DNA of 64,000 bases from an uncultured Spirochaetales bacterium. GTDB lineage: Bacteria > Spirochaetota > Spirochaetia > Sphaerochaetales > Sphaerochaetaceae. This document shows, in pieces, positions 52,072-61,291 of the stretch; the stretch's first letter is position 1; each line of letters opens with the position of its first letter. Made by a program: the position numbers and the translations under genes. The notes below the pieces were generated by a model that saw nothing but the letters and a program-made list of their open reading frames with translations, was not told the origin of the DNA and made no database searches. The stretch lies in assembly GCA_944390865.1 (NCBI GenBank), contig CALXRC010000009.1, positions 1 to 64,000 on the forward strand, written 5' to 3'.

Positions 52072-54195
52072 TTGACCAGAATTGATGACAGGATTCAAAG
52101 AGTTGACGCCGTGGAAAAAGCCTCAGGCGAGGCAAGGTACCTGTGCGATCTCTCATTTGATGACATGCTTTATGCGCGCTTTGTCCGTTCAGCTGTTGCC
52201 AGAGGAAAGATTGTGTCAATAGATGTCCCGCCGCTTCCGGAGGGGTATTACTTCTTCACAGCTGATGATATACCGCCGGAAGGGAAGAACAGTCTTGTCA
52301 TGATAGCAGGCGACTGGAGGTGCTTTGCATCTGGAGACGTACGCTACGTCGGAGAGACAATAGGAATCCTCTGCGGCAGAAGCAGGGCCGTGCTCAAGGC
52401 AATTGAGGAATCGATAAAGATCACCTATGAGGAGCAGGAGGCTGCCATAACAATTGATGATGCGCTTGCAGTGAAGGGCGGTCCGATACTTGAAAAAGAT
52501 GATATCCACTGTTCGCTTGTGAGCGAGAAGGGCGGGGATGTCGATGAGATCCTCAGCAGGGCTGACAGAGTGATCGAAGAGACTGTGGAGACAGGCTTTC
52601 AGGAACATGTTCATCTGGAGACCAACGCGGCGCTCTGCACGATAGAAGACGGAAAGTACACATTCTACATTTCATGCCAGTGTCCGTTCTATGTCAGGAA
52701 GTCTGTAGCAGGACTTCTCGGTCTCAGACCGGAAGACATCAGAGTCAGGCAGACCACGACAGGCGGCGCCTTTGGCGGAAAGGAGCACTTCCCTGATGTG
52801 CTTGCAGGTCCTCTGCTTGTTGCTGAATACCATTTGAAGAAACCGGTCAAGCTGGTCTTTGACAGAGAAGAGGACATGCTCTACTCGGTCAAGAGACATC
52901 CGTCAAAGGTCGTTTTCAGGACGGGACTGGACAGCGATGGAAAGATTCTCGCTTCTGACATAAACGTCTATTACAACTGCGGAGCCTATCTTTCCTCCTC
53001 ATACGTTGTCCTCCAGCGCGGGGTCTTCCATGCCAACGGTGTTTACAATTTCCCTGCGACAAGAATACACGGCTATGGAATGGCCACGAACACATTCCCC
53101 TCTGATGCCTTCAGAGGCTTTGGCGCGCCGCAGACGCTTTTTGCAATAGAGACCCATCTCAATCACATTGCACGGGAGCTTGGCGCTGATCCTGTTGAAT
53201 ACAAGAAGCAGTACTTCCTGAAACAGGGTGATGAGACAGTGACTCAGGGCCATATTGTTGAAAAGGTAGTGCTTAATGAAATGCTCGATCAGGTCGCCTC
53301 TAAAAGTGATTACTGGAGAAAGGCAGCTGAATACACTCCCGGCTGCGGAAAGGGCATCGGCATGAGCTTCTACAACCATGGCGGGGCCTTCACCGGCAAC
53401 GGCGAACAGGCCATCATCAAGGCTCATCTCAGGCTGGTCAAGGACGGTGACAGCTTCACCATTCTCTGCGGCCAGACGGAAATGGGACAGGGCTTCAGGA
53501 CGATCCTGAGGAAGATCGTGGCAAGCGTGCTTGAGACAGACATGGACAAGGTGGCCTACGACAACCCGGACACAGACTGTGTTCCGGATTCAGGTCCCAC
53601 CGCAGCAAGCCGCTCTACAATGATTGTGGGACGGCTTGCCGAGCAGGCCGCGATGCAGATGAAAGATCATCTGAATGAAGAGCACTGGGAAGTCGAGACA
53701 GAGTATGAGCATCCTGAAGGACATCCCTGGGATCAGTCCACCTTCAAGGGAGATGCGTACCTCGGCTATGGCTGGGGCTGCTGCTGCGTTGAGGTCGAGG
53801 CCGACCGCCTGACAAATGAGATCAGGGTCACAGGCATATGGTCCAGCCATGATATCGGAAAGGCCATAGACGAGCTGATTGTCCACGGACAGGTCAACGG
53901 TGGAATAATCCAGTCTCTCGGCTATGCCGCAATGGAGAAGATGGAGAACAGAAACGGGCACTTCAGGCAGTCAAGCATGTCTGACTATGTCATTCCCACA
54001 AGCATGGACTTCCCCAGACAGGAATGGGGACTTGTCGACAACCCGTATGAATGGGGACCTTTTGGAGCCAAGGGAATGGGAGAGCTTGTCTTCAACGGTG
54101 CAGATGCCGCTTACACAGATGCTGTTGAGCGTGCCATGGGTATTAAGATTAACAGGATCCCTGTTCCTGTTGAGGATCTGGAGGGACTGAGGTGA
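52072..54195 (+). CDS. xdhA: Molybdenum hydroxylase large subunit, XdhA-like
   Basis: This Mo-cofactor-binding catalytic subunit of a xanthine-dehydrogenase-type enzyme has 707 residues, close to E. coli XdhA. Cofactor motifs: TGGAFGGKEHF (about 225), DAFRGFGAPQTLF with the substrate-facing Arg, GQTEMGQGFRTI and PFGAKGMGELVFNGADAA with the catalytic Glu. No in-frame UGA is present, consistent with selenium as a labile cofactor ligand rather than selenocysteine. I chose TTG 52072 because GGAGG lies 7 bp upstream and the N-terminus then matches the family. It is coupled to the 2Fe-2S subunit (TGATG). Confidence 0.92.
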   Translation: MTRIDDRIQRVDAVEKASGEARYLCDLSFDDMLYARFVRSAVARGKIVSIDVPPLPEGYYFFTADDIPPEGKNSLVMIAGDWRCFASGDVRYVGETIGILCGRSRAVLKAIEESIKITYEEQEAAITIDDALAVKGGPILEKDDIHCSLVSEKGGDVDEILSRADRVIEETVETGFQEHVHLETNAALCTIEDGKYTFYISCQCPFYVRKSVAGLLGLRPEDIRVRQTTTGGAFGGKEHFPDVLAGPLLVAEYHLKKPVKLVFDREEDMLYSVKRHPSKVVFRTGLDSDGKILASDINVYYNCGAYLSSSYVVLQRGVFHANGVYNFPATRIHGYGMATNTFPSDAFRGFGAPQTLFAIETHLNHIARELGADPVEYKKQYFLKQGDETVTQGHIVEKVVLNEMLDQVASKSDYWRKAAEYTPGCGKGIGMSFYNHGGAFTGNGEQAIIKAHLRLVKDGDSFTILCGQTEMGQGFRTILRKIVASVLETDMDKVAYDNPDTDCVPDSGPTAASRSTMIVGRLAEQAAMQMKDHLNEEHWEVETEYEHPEGHPWDQSTFKGDAYLGYGWGCCCVEVEADRLTNEIRVTGIWSSHDIGKAIDELIVHGQVNGGIIQSLGYAAMEKMENRNGHFRQSSMSDYVIPTSMDFPRQEWGLVDNPYEWGPFGAKGMGELVFNGADAAYTDAVERAMGIKINRIPVPVEDLEGLR

Positions 54196-54659
54196 TGGAA
54201 TTCACTCTTAACTCAAAGACAGTAAGATATGAGGGAAATCCTCTGACACGTCTTGTGGATTTCCTGCGTGAGGACATGAACCTTACAGGAACCAAGGAAG
54301 GCTGCGGAGAGGGCGAGTGCGGAGCCTGCAGCGTGCTTAGAAACGGAAAGCTTGTCACAAGCTGCCTTATCCCAATGGGCGCCCTTGCAGGCGATGACAT
54401 CGTCACGATTGAGGGGCTGAGGGAGACGGAGCAGGGAAAGTGCCTGATATCCGCCTTTGCCGATGCCGGAGCCGTCCAGTGCGGCTTCTGCATTCCTGCC
54501 ATGGTCATGGCAGCCCAGGCGCTTCTGCTTGCCGACAGCGATCCTGATGAGGAGGCTGTGCGTCTGGCCATCAGCGGCAATATCTGCCGCTGTACAGGCT
54601 ATGACCTGATTGTCGATGCAATTCTGCTGGCTGCGAAAAGGGGGAAGGGTCTATGGTAG
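54195..54659 (+). CDS. Molybdenum hydroxylase 2Fe-2S subunit, XdhC-like
   Basis: This 154-residue electron-transfer subunit carries two [2Fe-2S] clusters. The plant-ferredoxin-type N-terminal cluster is EGCGEGECGACSVLRNGKLVTSC; the C-terminal helical cluster is VQCGFCIPAM and GNICRCTGY. All eight ligand cysteines are present. It carries electrons from the Mo centre to the FAD subunit. ATG 54195 overlaps the xdhA stop (TGATG) and the gene overlaps the FAD subunit gene by 7 bp. It is the only intact 2Fe-2S subunit in the window, so it may serve both Mo subunits. Confidence 0.94.
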   Translation: MEFTLNSKTVRYEGNPLTRLVDFLREDMNLTGTKEGCGEGECGACSVLRNGKLVTSCLIPMGALAGDDIVTIEGLRETEQGKCLISAFADAGAVQCGFCIPAMVMAAQALLLADSDPDEEAVRLAISGNICRCTGYDLIVDAILLAAKRGKGLW

Positions 54660-55516
54660 AACGCTGCTATGTCGCCGCCTCTCTTGATGAGGCGCTGAAG
54701 ATAAGAAAGGAGACCGGAGCTCACGTGCTGGCCGGAGGAACTGACCTCATGGTGCAGTTCAGACAGGGGACTGGAATTAGTCCTGTTTTCCCTTTCCCTG
54801 TAGTGATCATCTCGTCAGTCAGGGAACTGGATGACATCACGGCAGGTGATGACGGAACTGTCACAATCGGCGCTCTTGCGGTGCCGGCCCGGATTGCTGA
54901 AAGCCAGCTTGTCCCTTACCCTGTGAGGGCTGCGGCGGCAAGAATGGGAGCTCCCGCACTGAGAAACAGTGCCACGATTGGAGGAAATATCGGCAATGCA
55001 TCCCCGAAAGGAGATCTGCCTCAGCCGCTGATCATGCTTGATGCCAGAGTGGTCCTTACAAGCCTTGACGGGGAGAGGGAAATGCTGCTTGATGACTTCA
55101 TCCTGGGCAGCAAGAAGACCGCGCTCAGGGACGATGAGATTATAAGTGCGGTAAGGATTCCGCCTGTCAGCTGGTCCTATGTGTTCTACAGAAAGATCGG
55201 AACACGCAGGGCAAATGCGATTTCAAAGCTGTCATTGTCAGCTCTGATGCGCTTTGAGGACGGCAGGATTGCCGACTTCCGTGCTGCCTCAGGTGCCAGC
55301 GGACCTAAGGTAATCAGGTCACGAGAGGCTGAGAACATGCTCAAAGGCCTTGATGATGCTGAGGCGAGGGCAGAGCTTCCTGCTTTCCTTGATGCCTGGA
55401 ATGAGGCGCTCAGCCCGCATGCGATGCCGCAGTACAGACGCAATACGACCAGAAGGATGCTGGAGCATTTCATCACTTCGGCTCTGGAGCATCCGCAGTC
55501 AGAAATAATCGTTTGA
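54653..55516 (+). CDS. xdhB: Molybdenum hydroxylase FAD subunit, XdhB-like
   Basis: This 287-residue CoxM/XdhB-type FAD protein has flavin motifs AHVLAGGTDLMVQFRQG (about 24-40) and RNSATIGGNIGNASPKGDL (about 104-121). The C-terminal domain (KLSLSALMRFEDGRIADFRAASGASGPKVIRSREAENMLKG) is the CO-dehydrogenase flavoprotein tail. It passes electrons to NAD+ or another carrier. It overlaps the 2Fe-2S gene by 7 bp; 11 bp separate it from the second FAD gene. Confidence 0.92.
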   Translation: MVERCYVAASLDEALKIRKETGAHVLAGGTDLMVQFRQGTGISPVFPFPVVIISSVRELDDITAGDDGTVTIGALAVPARIAESQLVPYPVRAAAARMGAPALRNSATIGGNIGNASPKGDLPQPLIMLDARVVLTSLDGEREMLLDDFILGSKKTALRDDEIISAVRIPPVSWSYVFYRKIGTRRANAISKLSLSALMRFEDGRIADFRAASGASGPKVIRSREAENMLKGLDDAEARAELPAFLDAWNEALSPHAMPQYRRNTTRRMLEHFITSALEHPQSEIIV

Positions 55517-55527
55517 GGAGGTGAGAG

Positions 55528-56238
55528 GTGAGACAGATCATTAGTGCAAAGAGCATGGAAGAAGCTTACAGGCTTCGCAGGGATCTGCCTGAAGCCAGGT
55601 ATGTGTCAGGCGGAACGGAAGTGCTGAGACTGAACGGCTCTGTCCCTGATGCCACGGCGCTGATTGACGTGTCTGCCTTTCTCAGTCCGGAGATAGAAAA
55701 GAAGCATGATGCCATCATAATCGGTGCCGGTGCCACTTTCCAGGATATTATCGACAGTCCTGTCATTCCGCTCTGGCTGAAAGAGGCCTGCGGCTATATG
55801 TCTTCTCTTGCTCTCAGGATGCAGGCCACGATAGGCGGCAATATCGCCCGTCTGGGTGACGACAGCTATCTTATTCCGGTTCTTCTGGCAGCAGGAGCAA
55901 GGCTGAAGACTTACGGCAACAGGGGAATGCTTGAAGGAGAGCTTTCCGAATATGTGAGAAACGGCGGATCGCGCTACACTGTTCTGGGCCTGACAATTCC
56001 TGCTGACGAGGCTGTCTCCTCAGCACGCTTTTCCCGCACGGCGGCAAGCCACAGTGCCGTAAATATGGCTCTTTCAAAGAGAGGGCTTTTCAGCGCAGTG
56101 AAGGGCGGCGGGATTTTCTTCTCCCTTGAGGAGGCCCTCGGTGCCGATATCGCAGATGATATCACCGGAAGCGCACAGTACAAGAAGTATCTGATCAGAA
56201 CCGAAAAGGAAAGACTTGAGGAGGTGCTGAATGACTGA
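55528..56238 (+). CDS. ygfM: Second FAD subunit, YgfM-like
   Basis: This 236-residue FAD-binding subunit is shorter than XdhB because the C-terminal domain is reduced. FAD motifs: ARYVSGGTEVLRLNGS (about 23-38) and ALRMQATIGGNIARLGDDSYLIPVLLAAGA (about 92-120). In E. coli and clostridia, YgfM is encoded beside YgfN/XdhD and YgfK and is grouped with the so-called selenate reductase; here it is directly before the YgfN-like gene with an 8 bp overlap. GTG start with GAGGAGG upstream. Confidence 0.88.
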   Translation: MRQIISAKSMEEAYRLRRDLPEARYVSGGTEVLRLNGSVPDATALIDVSAFLSPEIEKKHDAIIIGAGATFQDIIDSPVIPLWLKEACGYMSSLALRMQATIGGNIARLGDDSYLIPVLLAAGARLKTYGNRGMLEGELSEYVRNGGSRYTVLGLTIPADEAVSSARFSRTAASHSAVNMALSKRGLFSAVKGGGIFFSLEEALGADIADDITGSAQYKKYLIRTEKERLEEVLND

Positions 56239-59104
56239 ATTCATCCTCAACGGCAGACTTGCAGCAGCGGATTTCCCGCCTGACATGAGGCTTCGCGATG
56301 TTCTGTATAAGCTTGGATGTACAAGCGTCAGAGACAGTGATGACCATGAGGGATTCACCGGCAGCGACATTATCATATTCAATGACAGGCTGCGCTCTTC
56401 AAACCTCACTCTGCTCTATAAGGCTGAAGGCGCTCGCATCAGGACAGCTGAAAGCCTCAGGAATGGCAGAGAAATCAATGATGTGCAGCAGGCCATGATA
56501 AAGGCAGGCGTTGTGCAGAGTGCGTACAACAGCCCGACTGTCGCCCTGATTCTCACCTGGCTGCTTGAGAAAAAGCCAGATGCCTCAAGAGAAGATGTCA
56601 GACAGGCGCTTTCCTCTGTCTTCATCAGGGATGCGGGCTACGAGCATTTCTACCTTGCCGTGAAGCTTGTGCAGGAAATGCGCGCCTTTGGCAGGTATGT
56701 CACGCCTGTCAGTCCGGTTTTCAGGGACAAGCTTGACTATATTGGCAAGCCTCTTGACAAGTCAGACGGCGTGTCGCTTGTCTCAGGCGAACCTGTCTAT
56801 GTGGAGGATAAGGTCGACAAGGATGCGTATGTGCTGGAAGTGCTGCGCTCTCCTTTCGCCATGGCCTATATAAAGTCAATTGACACAAGCAGGGCAGAAG
56901 CTCTTGACGGTGTGGAAGCTGTCGTGACCCATCTCAACTGCCCTGACGTCTATTACATGCAGGCCGGCCAGGGCTATCCTGAGCCGAGCCCTTATGACAG
57001 GAAAATGCTGAACCGCAAGGTCCGCCATGTCGGAGACCGGGTTGCAGCCATTGTCGCCCGTGACAGGGAGACTGCAGAAAAGGCCATAAGCCTGATCCAG
57101 GTAGAATACGAGCCGGTGAAGCCGGTCTTCTCTGTCGAGGATGCCATGGCAGAAGGTGCAAGCCTTGTTCACAACAGCTTTGTCGAATACGTGTCAGGCG
57201 CTCCTGCCGGACTTGATGAATACAACAGGTCTTATGATGAGAGGGACGGCAAGGTCATCTACCAGTTCCCGCTCCATGGAGACGTCCGCCGCAACATAGC
57301 AGCCGGCGCCCACGGCGGAATAGGGGATGTCCAGAAGGCCTTTGACGAAGCGGATGCTGTGGTAGAGGAGACCTACAGAACAAGCCAGATACAGTGCACT
57401 CCGCTGGAGCCTCATGTCTGCTACAGCAGGATGGAGAACGGCCGGCTTGTGCTGCACTGCTCCACTCAGGTTCCCTACCATGTCAGGCGCATTGTCGCCA
57501 AGGTCTGCCAGATAAGCGAGAACAAGGTGCATGTGATAAAGGAGCGCGTGGGCGGAGGCTATGGCTCCAAGCAGGACATTCTTGTCGAGGATCTGTGCGG
57601 CTACTGCACCTGGATAACAGGCAGGCCCGTCTATTACCGCAACACGAGAGAGGAAGAGTTCATTGCAAACTCCACCCGTCATCCGATGAGGATAACCGTG
57701 AAGATGTCGGGAAAGAAAGACGGGACAATCACCGGCATTTACATGGATGTGAGGGCAAACACAGGACCTTACGGCAACCACTGCCTGACAGTGCCGATGA
57801 ATGCCAGCAGCAAGACTCTTCCGCTGTTTGCCGTCAAGAACATGTACTACGATCTCAACACCTACTATACGAACATACCGCCTGCAGGAGCCTATCAGGG
57901 CTACGGGGCGCCAAAGGGCTATTTCGCCATCATGAGCTGCATGGACGAACTTGCCCACAAGCTTGGAATCGATCCGCTTGAGATGGCGCTGAAGAATGTC
58001 GTTGACGAAGGCTACATGCTTGATATCCTGAAAGGCCTCGGCGAGGGCAGGGACGGAAAGGTCGTTCCTGTCGGGTCCTGCGGAGTCAGACAGGCCCTGC
58101 TCAAGGGAGCTGAGATGATACGCTGGGGCGTAAGGGAAGAGTCAGATGACCCGGACTGGGCGATAGGAAAGGGCTTTGCAATGATTCAGCAGGGTTCTGG
58201 CCTGCCGGGCCTGGATCAGGCGAATGCGCAGTGCAAGCTGCTTCCTGACGGTTCCTTTGTCCTCCTGTCCGGAGGAGCGGATATCGGAACGGGCCTTGAT
58301 ACAATCTCGCTTAAGATTGTCTGCGAGATTATGAAAGTCGATCCGTCCCGCGTCACTGTCGTCTCCGGCGATACAGATTCCTGTCTCTTTGATACGGGAG
58401 CCTATGCTTCAAGCGGAACATACTTCTCAGGCAATGCAAGCCTGAACGCTGTAAAGGACCTGAAGGAGAAGATGCTTAAGGAAGCTGCGCTGCAGCTGAA
58501 TGAGAGGCCTGAGGATCTTGAGCTCATTGAGCCGGGCGCAGTGCGCTCTCTGGCAAGCGGGGCAGAGCTGAGCTATCAGAGCCTGATTCATGAGGCCCTT
58601 TCCGGAACTGGACGCGGTGCGATAATCGGAACAGGCAGCTTCGCCACCGAGAACTCAGCAATTCCTTACGGCGCCCACTTTGCTCAGGTTGCAGTCAACA
58701 GGAAGACAGGCGAGGTCAGAGTGCAGAAGTTTTATGCACTGCAGGATGCCGGAACTCCGATCAATCCAGAGCTGGCACTGTGCCAGATGTACGGCGCAGC
58801 GATGAAGAGCATTGGACACACGCTATATGAAGATATGGTGCTTGATGAAAACGGAAAGTGCATCAGTGCCTGCTTCACGGATTACGGCGTGCCGATGATC
58901 AGTGAGGCTCCTGAAGACTTCAGGGCTGTCCTGATTGACGTTGACGATCAGTACGGGCCCTTTGGCGCAAAGAGTATTTCCGAGATTGCGACAAACGGAG
59001 CGGCCCCTGCCATCGCGAACGCTATCTACGATGCAGTCGGAGCAAGGGTGCGCAGCTGGCCGATAACGGGCGAGAAGATACTCAGGGCGATGGGAAAGCT
59101 GTGA
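56231..59104 (+). CDS. xdhD: Molybdenum hydroxylase large subunit, YgfN/XdhD-like
   Basis: The 957-residue protein has the length of E. coli XdhD (YgfN). Residues 1-155 follow the fold of a 2Fe-2S subunit but keep none of its cysteine ligands (for example VVQSAYNSP where active forms have VQCGFCTP). The rest is a Mo-cofactor subunit: ERVGGGYGSKQDI (about 440), PAGAYQGYGAPKGYF, GGADIGTGLDTI, GDTDSCLFDTGAYASSGTY and PFGAKSISEIATNGAAPA with the catalytic Glu. The Arg of the FRGFG motif is Gln here, so its substrate probably differs from that of XdhA. It is the last gene of the hydroxylase operon. Confidence 0.9.
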   Translation: MTEFILNGRLAAADFPPDMRLRDVLYKLGCTSVRDSDDHEGFTGSDIIIFNDRLRSSNLTLLYKAEGARIRTAESLRNGREINDVQQAMIKAGVVQSAYNSPTVALILTWLLEKKPDASREDVRQALSSVFIRDAGYEHFYLAVKLVQEMRAFGRYVTPVSPVFRDKLDYIGKPLDKSDGVSLVSGEPVYVEDKVDKDAYVLEVLRSPFAMAYIKSIDTSRAEALDGVEAVVTHLNCPDVYYMQAGQGYPEPSPYDRKMLNRKVRHVGDRVAAIVARDRETAEKAISLIQVEYEPVKPVFSVEDAMAEGASLVHNSFVEYVSGAPAGLDEYNRSYDERDGKVIYQFPLHGDVRRNIAAGAHGGIGDVQKAFDEADAVVEETYRTSQIQCTPLEPHVCYSRMENGRLVLHCSTQVPYHVRRIVAKVCQISENKVHVIKERVGGGYGSKQDILVEDLCGYCTWITGRPVYYRNTREEEFIANSTRHPMRITVKMSGKKDGTITGIYMDVRANTGPYGNHCLTVPMNASSKTLPLFAVKNMYYDLNTYYTNIPPAGAYQGYGAPKGYFAIMSCMDELAHKLGIDPLEMALKNVVDEGYMLDILKGLGEGRDGKVVPVGSCGVRQALLKGAEMIRWGVREESDDPDWAIGKGFAMIQQGSGLPGLDQANAQCKLLPDGSFVLLSGGADIGTGLDTISLKIVCEIMKVDPSRVTVVSGDTDSCLFDTGAYASSGTYFSGNASLNAVKDLKEKMLKEAALQLNERPEDLELIEPGAVRSLASGAELSYQSLIHEALSGTGRGAIIGTGSFATENSAIPYGAHFAQVAVNRKTGEVRVQKFYALQDAGTPINPELALCQMYGAAMKSIGHTLYEDMVLDENGKCISACFTDYGVPMISEAPEDFRAVLIDVDDQYGPFGAKSISEIATNGAAPAIANAIYDAVGARVRSWPITGEKILRAMGKL

Positions 59105-59110
59105 CAAATG

Positions 59111-59139
59111 TTCCAAGTTTCAGCCTCTTGTGTTAGACT
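59111..59139 (+). promoter_or_regulatory. Promoter of the cysteine desulfidase gene, leaderless
   Basis: -10 TAGACT (59134-59139) with an upstream TG pair (TGTTAGACT, extended -10 type) ends 6 bp before ATG 59146. A weak TTCCAA -35 (59111-59116) lies 17 bp upstream. No ribosome binding site. Confidence 0.5.
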
Positions 59140-59145
59140 CAGGCT

Positions 59146-60426
59146 ATGGATAGAGAGTGTTACGACAACTATGTCCAGATCCTGACTGAGGAGCTGGAGC
59201 CGGCTCTTGGCTGCACTGAGCCCATTGCAATCGCCTACTGCGCCAGCGTGATGAGAAACACGCTTGGAGTCCTTCCTGAAAAGCTTGCCGTGAGGACAAG
59301 CGGAAACATCATCAAGAATGTCAAGGCGGTCACGGTCCCGAACTCCGGAGGAAAGAAAGGCATAGAGGCCGCCGCAGTCCTGGGCTGCATAGGAGGCCGT
59401 CAGGATCTTGTCCTCGAAGTGCTTTCCTGCATAACAGACGAGGACAGGGCCAGGGCCGAGGAGCTTTTGAAGCAGGGCTATGTGTCTGTGTCGCTCGCAA
59501 CTGATGTCCCCTCTCTGTATATCGAGATCACAGGCACGGCAGGCGGCCACAGCTGCACGTGCACTCTCGCAGGCGAGCATACTAACATCACTTATCTTGA
59601 AAAGGACGGACAGGTGCTGGTCAACAGGAAGGCCTCCTGTTCTGCCGGTTCCCAGAAGCTTGACAGCAAGAAGGAAAGCCTGTCTGTCGCCGGCATCATC
59701 GAGTTTGCGAAGACTGTCTCTCCTGATGACCTCTCTGCCGTGATCGACCGGCAGATTGAATACAACACTGCAATAGCAAAAGAAGGTCTCAGGTGCAAGT
59801 ACGGCGTCTCTGTGGGCAGAACTCTGCTGACTCATTACGACGCTTCTGATGTGAGAATCAGGGCGCGCGCCATGGCCGCAGCCGGTTCTGATGCGAGAAT
59901 GTCCGGCTGTTCCCTTCCTGTCGTGATAAACTCAGGAAGCGGCAATCAGGGACTGACCGTCTCGCTTCCCGTCATTGAGTACGCCAGGGCTTACGACAAG
60001 AGCCATGAAGAGCTTATCAGGGCACTGGCTCTTTCCAATCTCATCGCAATTCACCAGAAGAGATACATCGGACCTCTGTCCGCATTCTGCGGAGCTGTCA
60101 ATGCCGCCACAGGAGCCGCTGCAGGAATCTGCTTCCTGCTCGGCGGAAGCGATGAGGAGATAAGACGTACGATCACTGACGTGCTGGCCAATGTCGGAGG
60201 CATTGTCTGCGACGGCGCCAAGCCCAGCTGCGCTGCAAAGATCTCTTCTGCCCTGGAAGCCGCCATCCTCAGCTATGAGATGACAAAGGAAGGCGACTGC
60301 TTCAAGTACGGCGAAGGTCTGGTCGGCAACGATATCGAGAAGACAATCGAAAGCTTTGGAAGAGTGGGCCGCGAAGGCATGAAGGAAACAGATGCGGAGA
60401 TACTGAAGATCATGCTGGAGGAGTGA
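59146..60426 (+). CDS. CyuA/UPF0597-family L-cysteine desulfidase
   Basis: This 426-residue protein belongs to the iron-sulfur L-cysteine desulfidase (CyuA, formerly YhaM) family, related to serine dehydratase. It would release sulfide, pyruvate and ammonia from cysteine. Conserved: PALGCTEPIAIAYCASV (about 17-33), TVPNSGGKKGIEAAAVLG, NSGSGNQGLTVSLPV, and GGIVCDGAKPSCAAKISSALEAA with cluster cysteines. Its place beside selenium-mobilising genes suggests it could supply sulfide, or selenide from selenocysteine, for cofactor maturation; this is inference. The end overlaps the convergent XdhC gene by 17 bp. Confidence 0.88.
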   Translation: MDRECYDNYVQILTEELEPALGCTEPIAIAYCASVMRNTLGVLPEKLAVRTSGNIIKNVKAVTVPNSGGKKGIEAAAVLGCIGGRQDLVLEVLSCITDEDRARAEELLKQGYVSVSLATDVPSLYIEITGTAGGHSCTCTLAGEHTNITYLEKDGQVLVNRKASCSAGSQKLDSKKESLSVAGIIEFAKTVSPDDLSAVIDRQIEYNTAIAKEGLRCKYGVSVGRTLLTHYDASDVRIRARAMAAAGSDARMSGCSLPVVINSGSGNQGLTVSLPVIEYARAYDKSHEELIRALALSNLIAIHQKRYIGPLSAFCGAVNAATGAAAGICFLLGGSDEEIRRTITDVLANVGGIVCDGAKPSCAAKISSALEAAILSYEMTKEGDCFKYGEGLVGNDIEKTIESFGRVGREGMKETDAEILKIMLEE

Positions 60427-61291
60427 AGAGGACTGTGACCTTTCCTCCGCAGCTCATGCCGAGTTCTGCCTTCTCGTCAAGATCATAGTGCCTGATGCAG
60501 TTCTGCCTGACTGTCCGGGCGTCTTTTATCACAGCACTTTCCAGCGCTCCGCCTCCAACTGTGCCTATGTTTTCTTTTCCTGCGATCAGCATCGCACCCG
60601 GACGTGCCGGACTGGAGCCGCTGGCTTCGATAACTGTGCACACGACCGCCTCTGTCTCACTCAGCTTCCTGATGAAATCAGGCCGGACGATGATGGCAGA
60701 CTTGTCCTGCCTGTATACGGAAATGATCTGGGCCATGATGCTCACCGCGATCTCCTCCGGCGTCACGGCATTGATGCTGAGTCCGATAGGCGAGCATACG
60801 CATTCAAGCCTTTCTCTGCTGATGCCTTTTCTCTGTGCTTCTTCAAAACAGCGTGCGATCTTGTTCTTTGATCCTATCATCCCTATGTATCCGGCATTTC
60901 TCCTGCAGGCATAGATCAGGCAGTCAGTGTCAGCCTTGTGTCCGTGGGTGAAGATGCAGTAATAGGGGTTTGAAATGTCGTCAAGCTCCCTGATGCTGTC
61001 CAGCGCCCTGAAGTCGGAACAGATAAGCCTTGCCTGCGGGGGAAAATACTCTTCTGTCAGCATCTCTGGCCTGTCGTCGACGACTGTCAGCGACAGAGAC
61101 AGAAGCCCGGCAAGCCTTGCCAGGGCGCGTGCGATGTGTCCGGCTCCGAAGAAGACAAGATGTGCAGGATAAGTGAATTTAAGACAGTATCTTCCTTCTG
61201 TGCCGAACGACTGGTTTCCGTTTTCATCAATGCTTACAGCTGCAGGGCCGAGATTCAGCCTTTCATAAAGTTCAGTGTAGAAGTTCTTCAT
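60410..61291 (-). CDS. XdhC-family maturation protein with swapped domains
   Basis: The 293-residue protein has both domains of XdhC/CoxI Mo-cofactor chaperones but in reverse order. Residues about 40-195 form the Rossmann domain that is normally C-terminal ([101 protein letters not shown]). Residues about 210-293 form the normally N-terminal domain ([51 protein letters not shown]). It probably sulfurates or selenates the cofactor before insertion. ATG 61291 has GGAGG upstream and overlaps the preceding gene by 20 bp. Confidence 0.88.
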   Translation of the reverse strand: MKNFYTELYERLNLGPAAVSIDENGNQSFGTEGRYCLKFTYPAHLVFFGAGHIARALARLAGLLSLSLTVVDDRPEMLTEEYFPPQARLICSDFRALDSIRELDDISNPYYCIFTHGHKADTDCLIYACRRNAGYIGMIGSKNKIARCFEEAQRKGISRERLECVCSPIGLSINAVTPEEIAVSIMAQIISVYRQDKSAIIVRPDFIRKLSETEAVVCTVIEASGSSPARPGAMLIAGKENIGTVGGGALESAVIKDARTVRQNCIRHYDLDEKAELGMSCGGKVTVLFTPPA

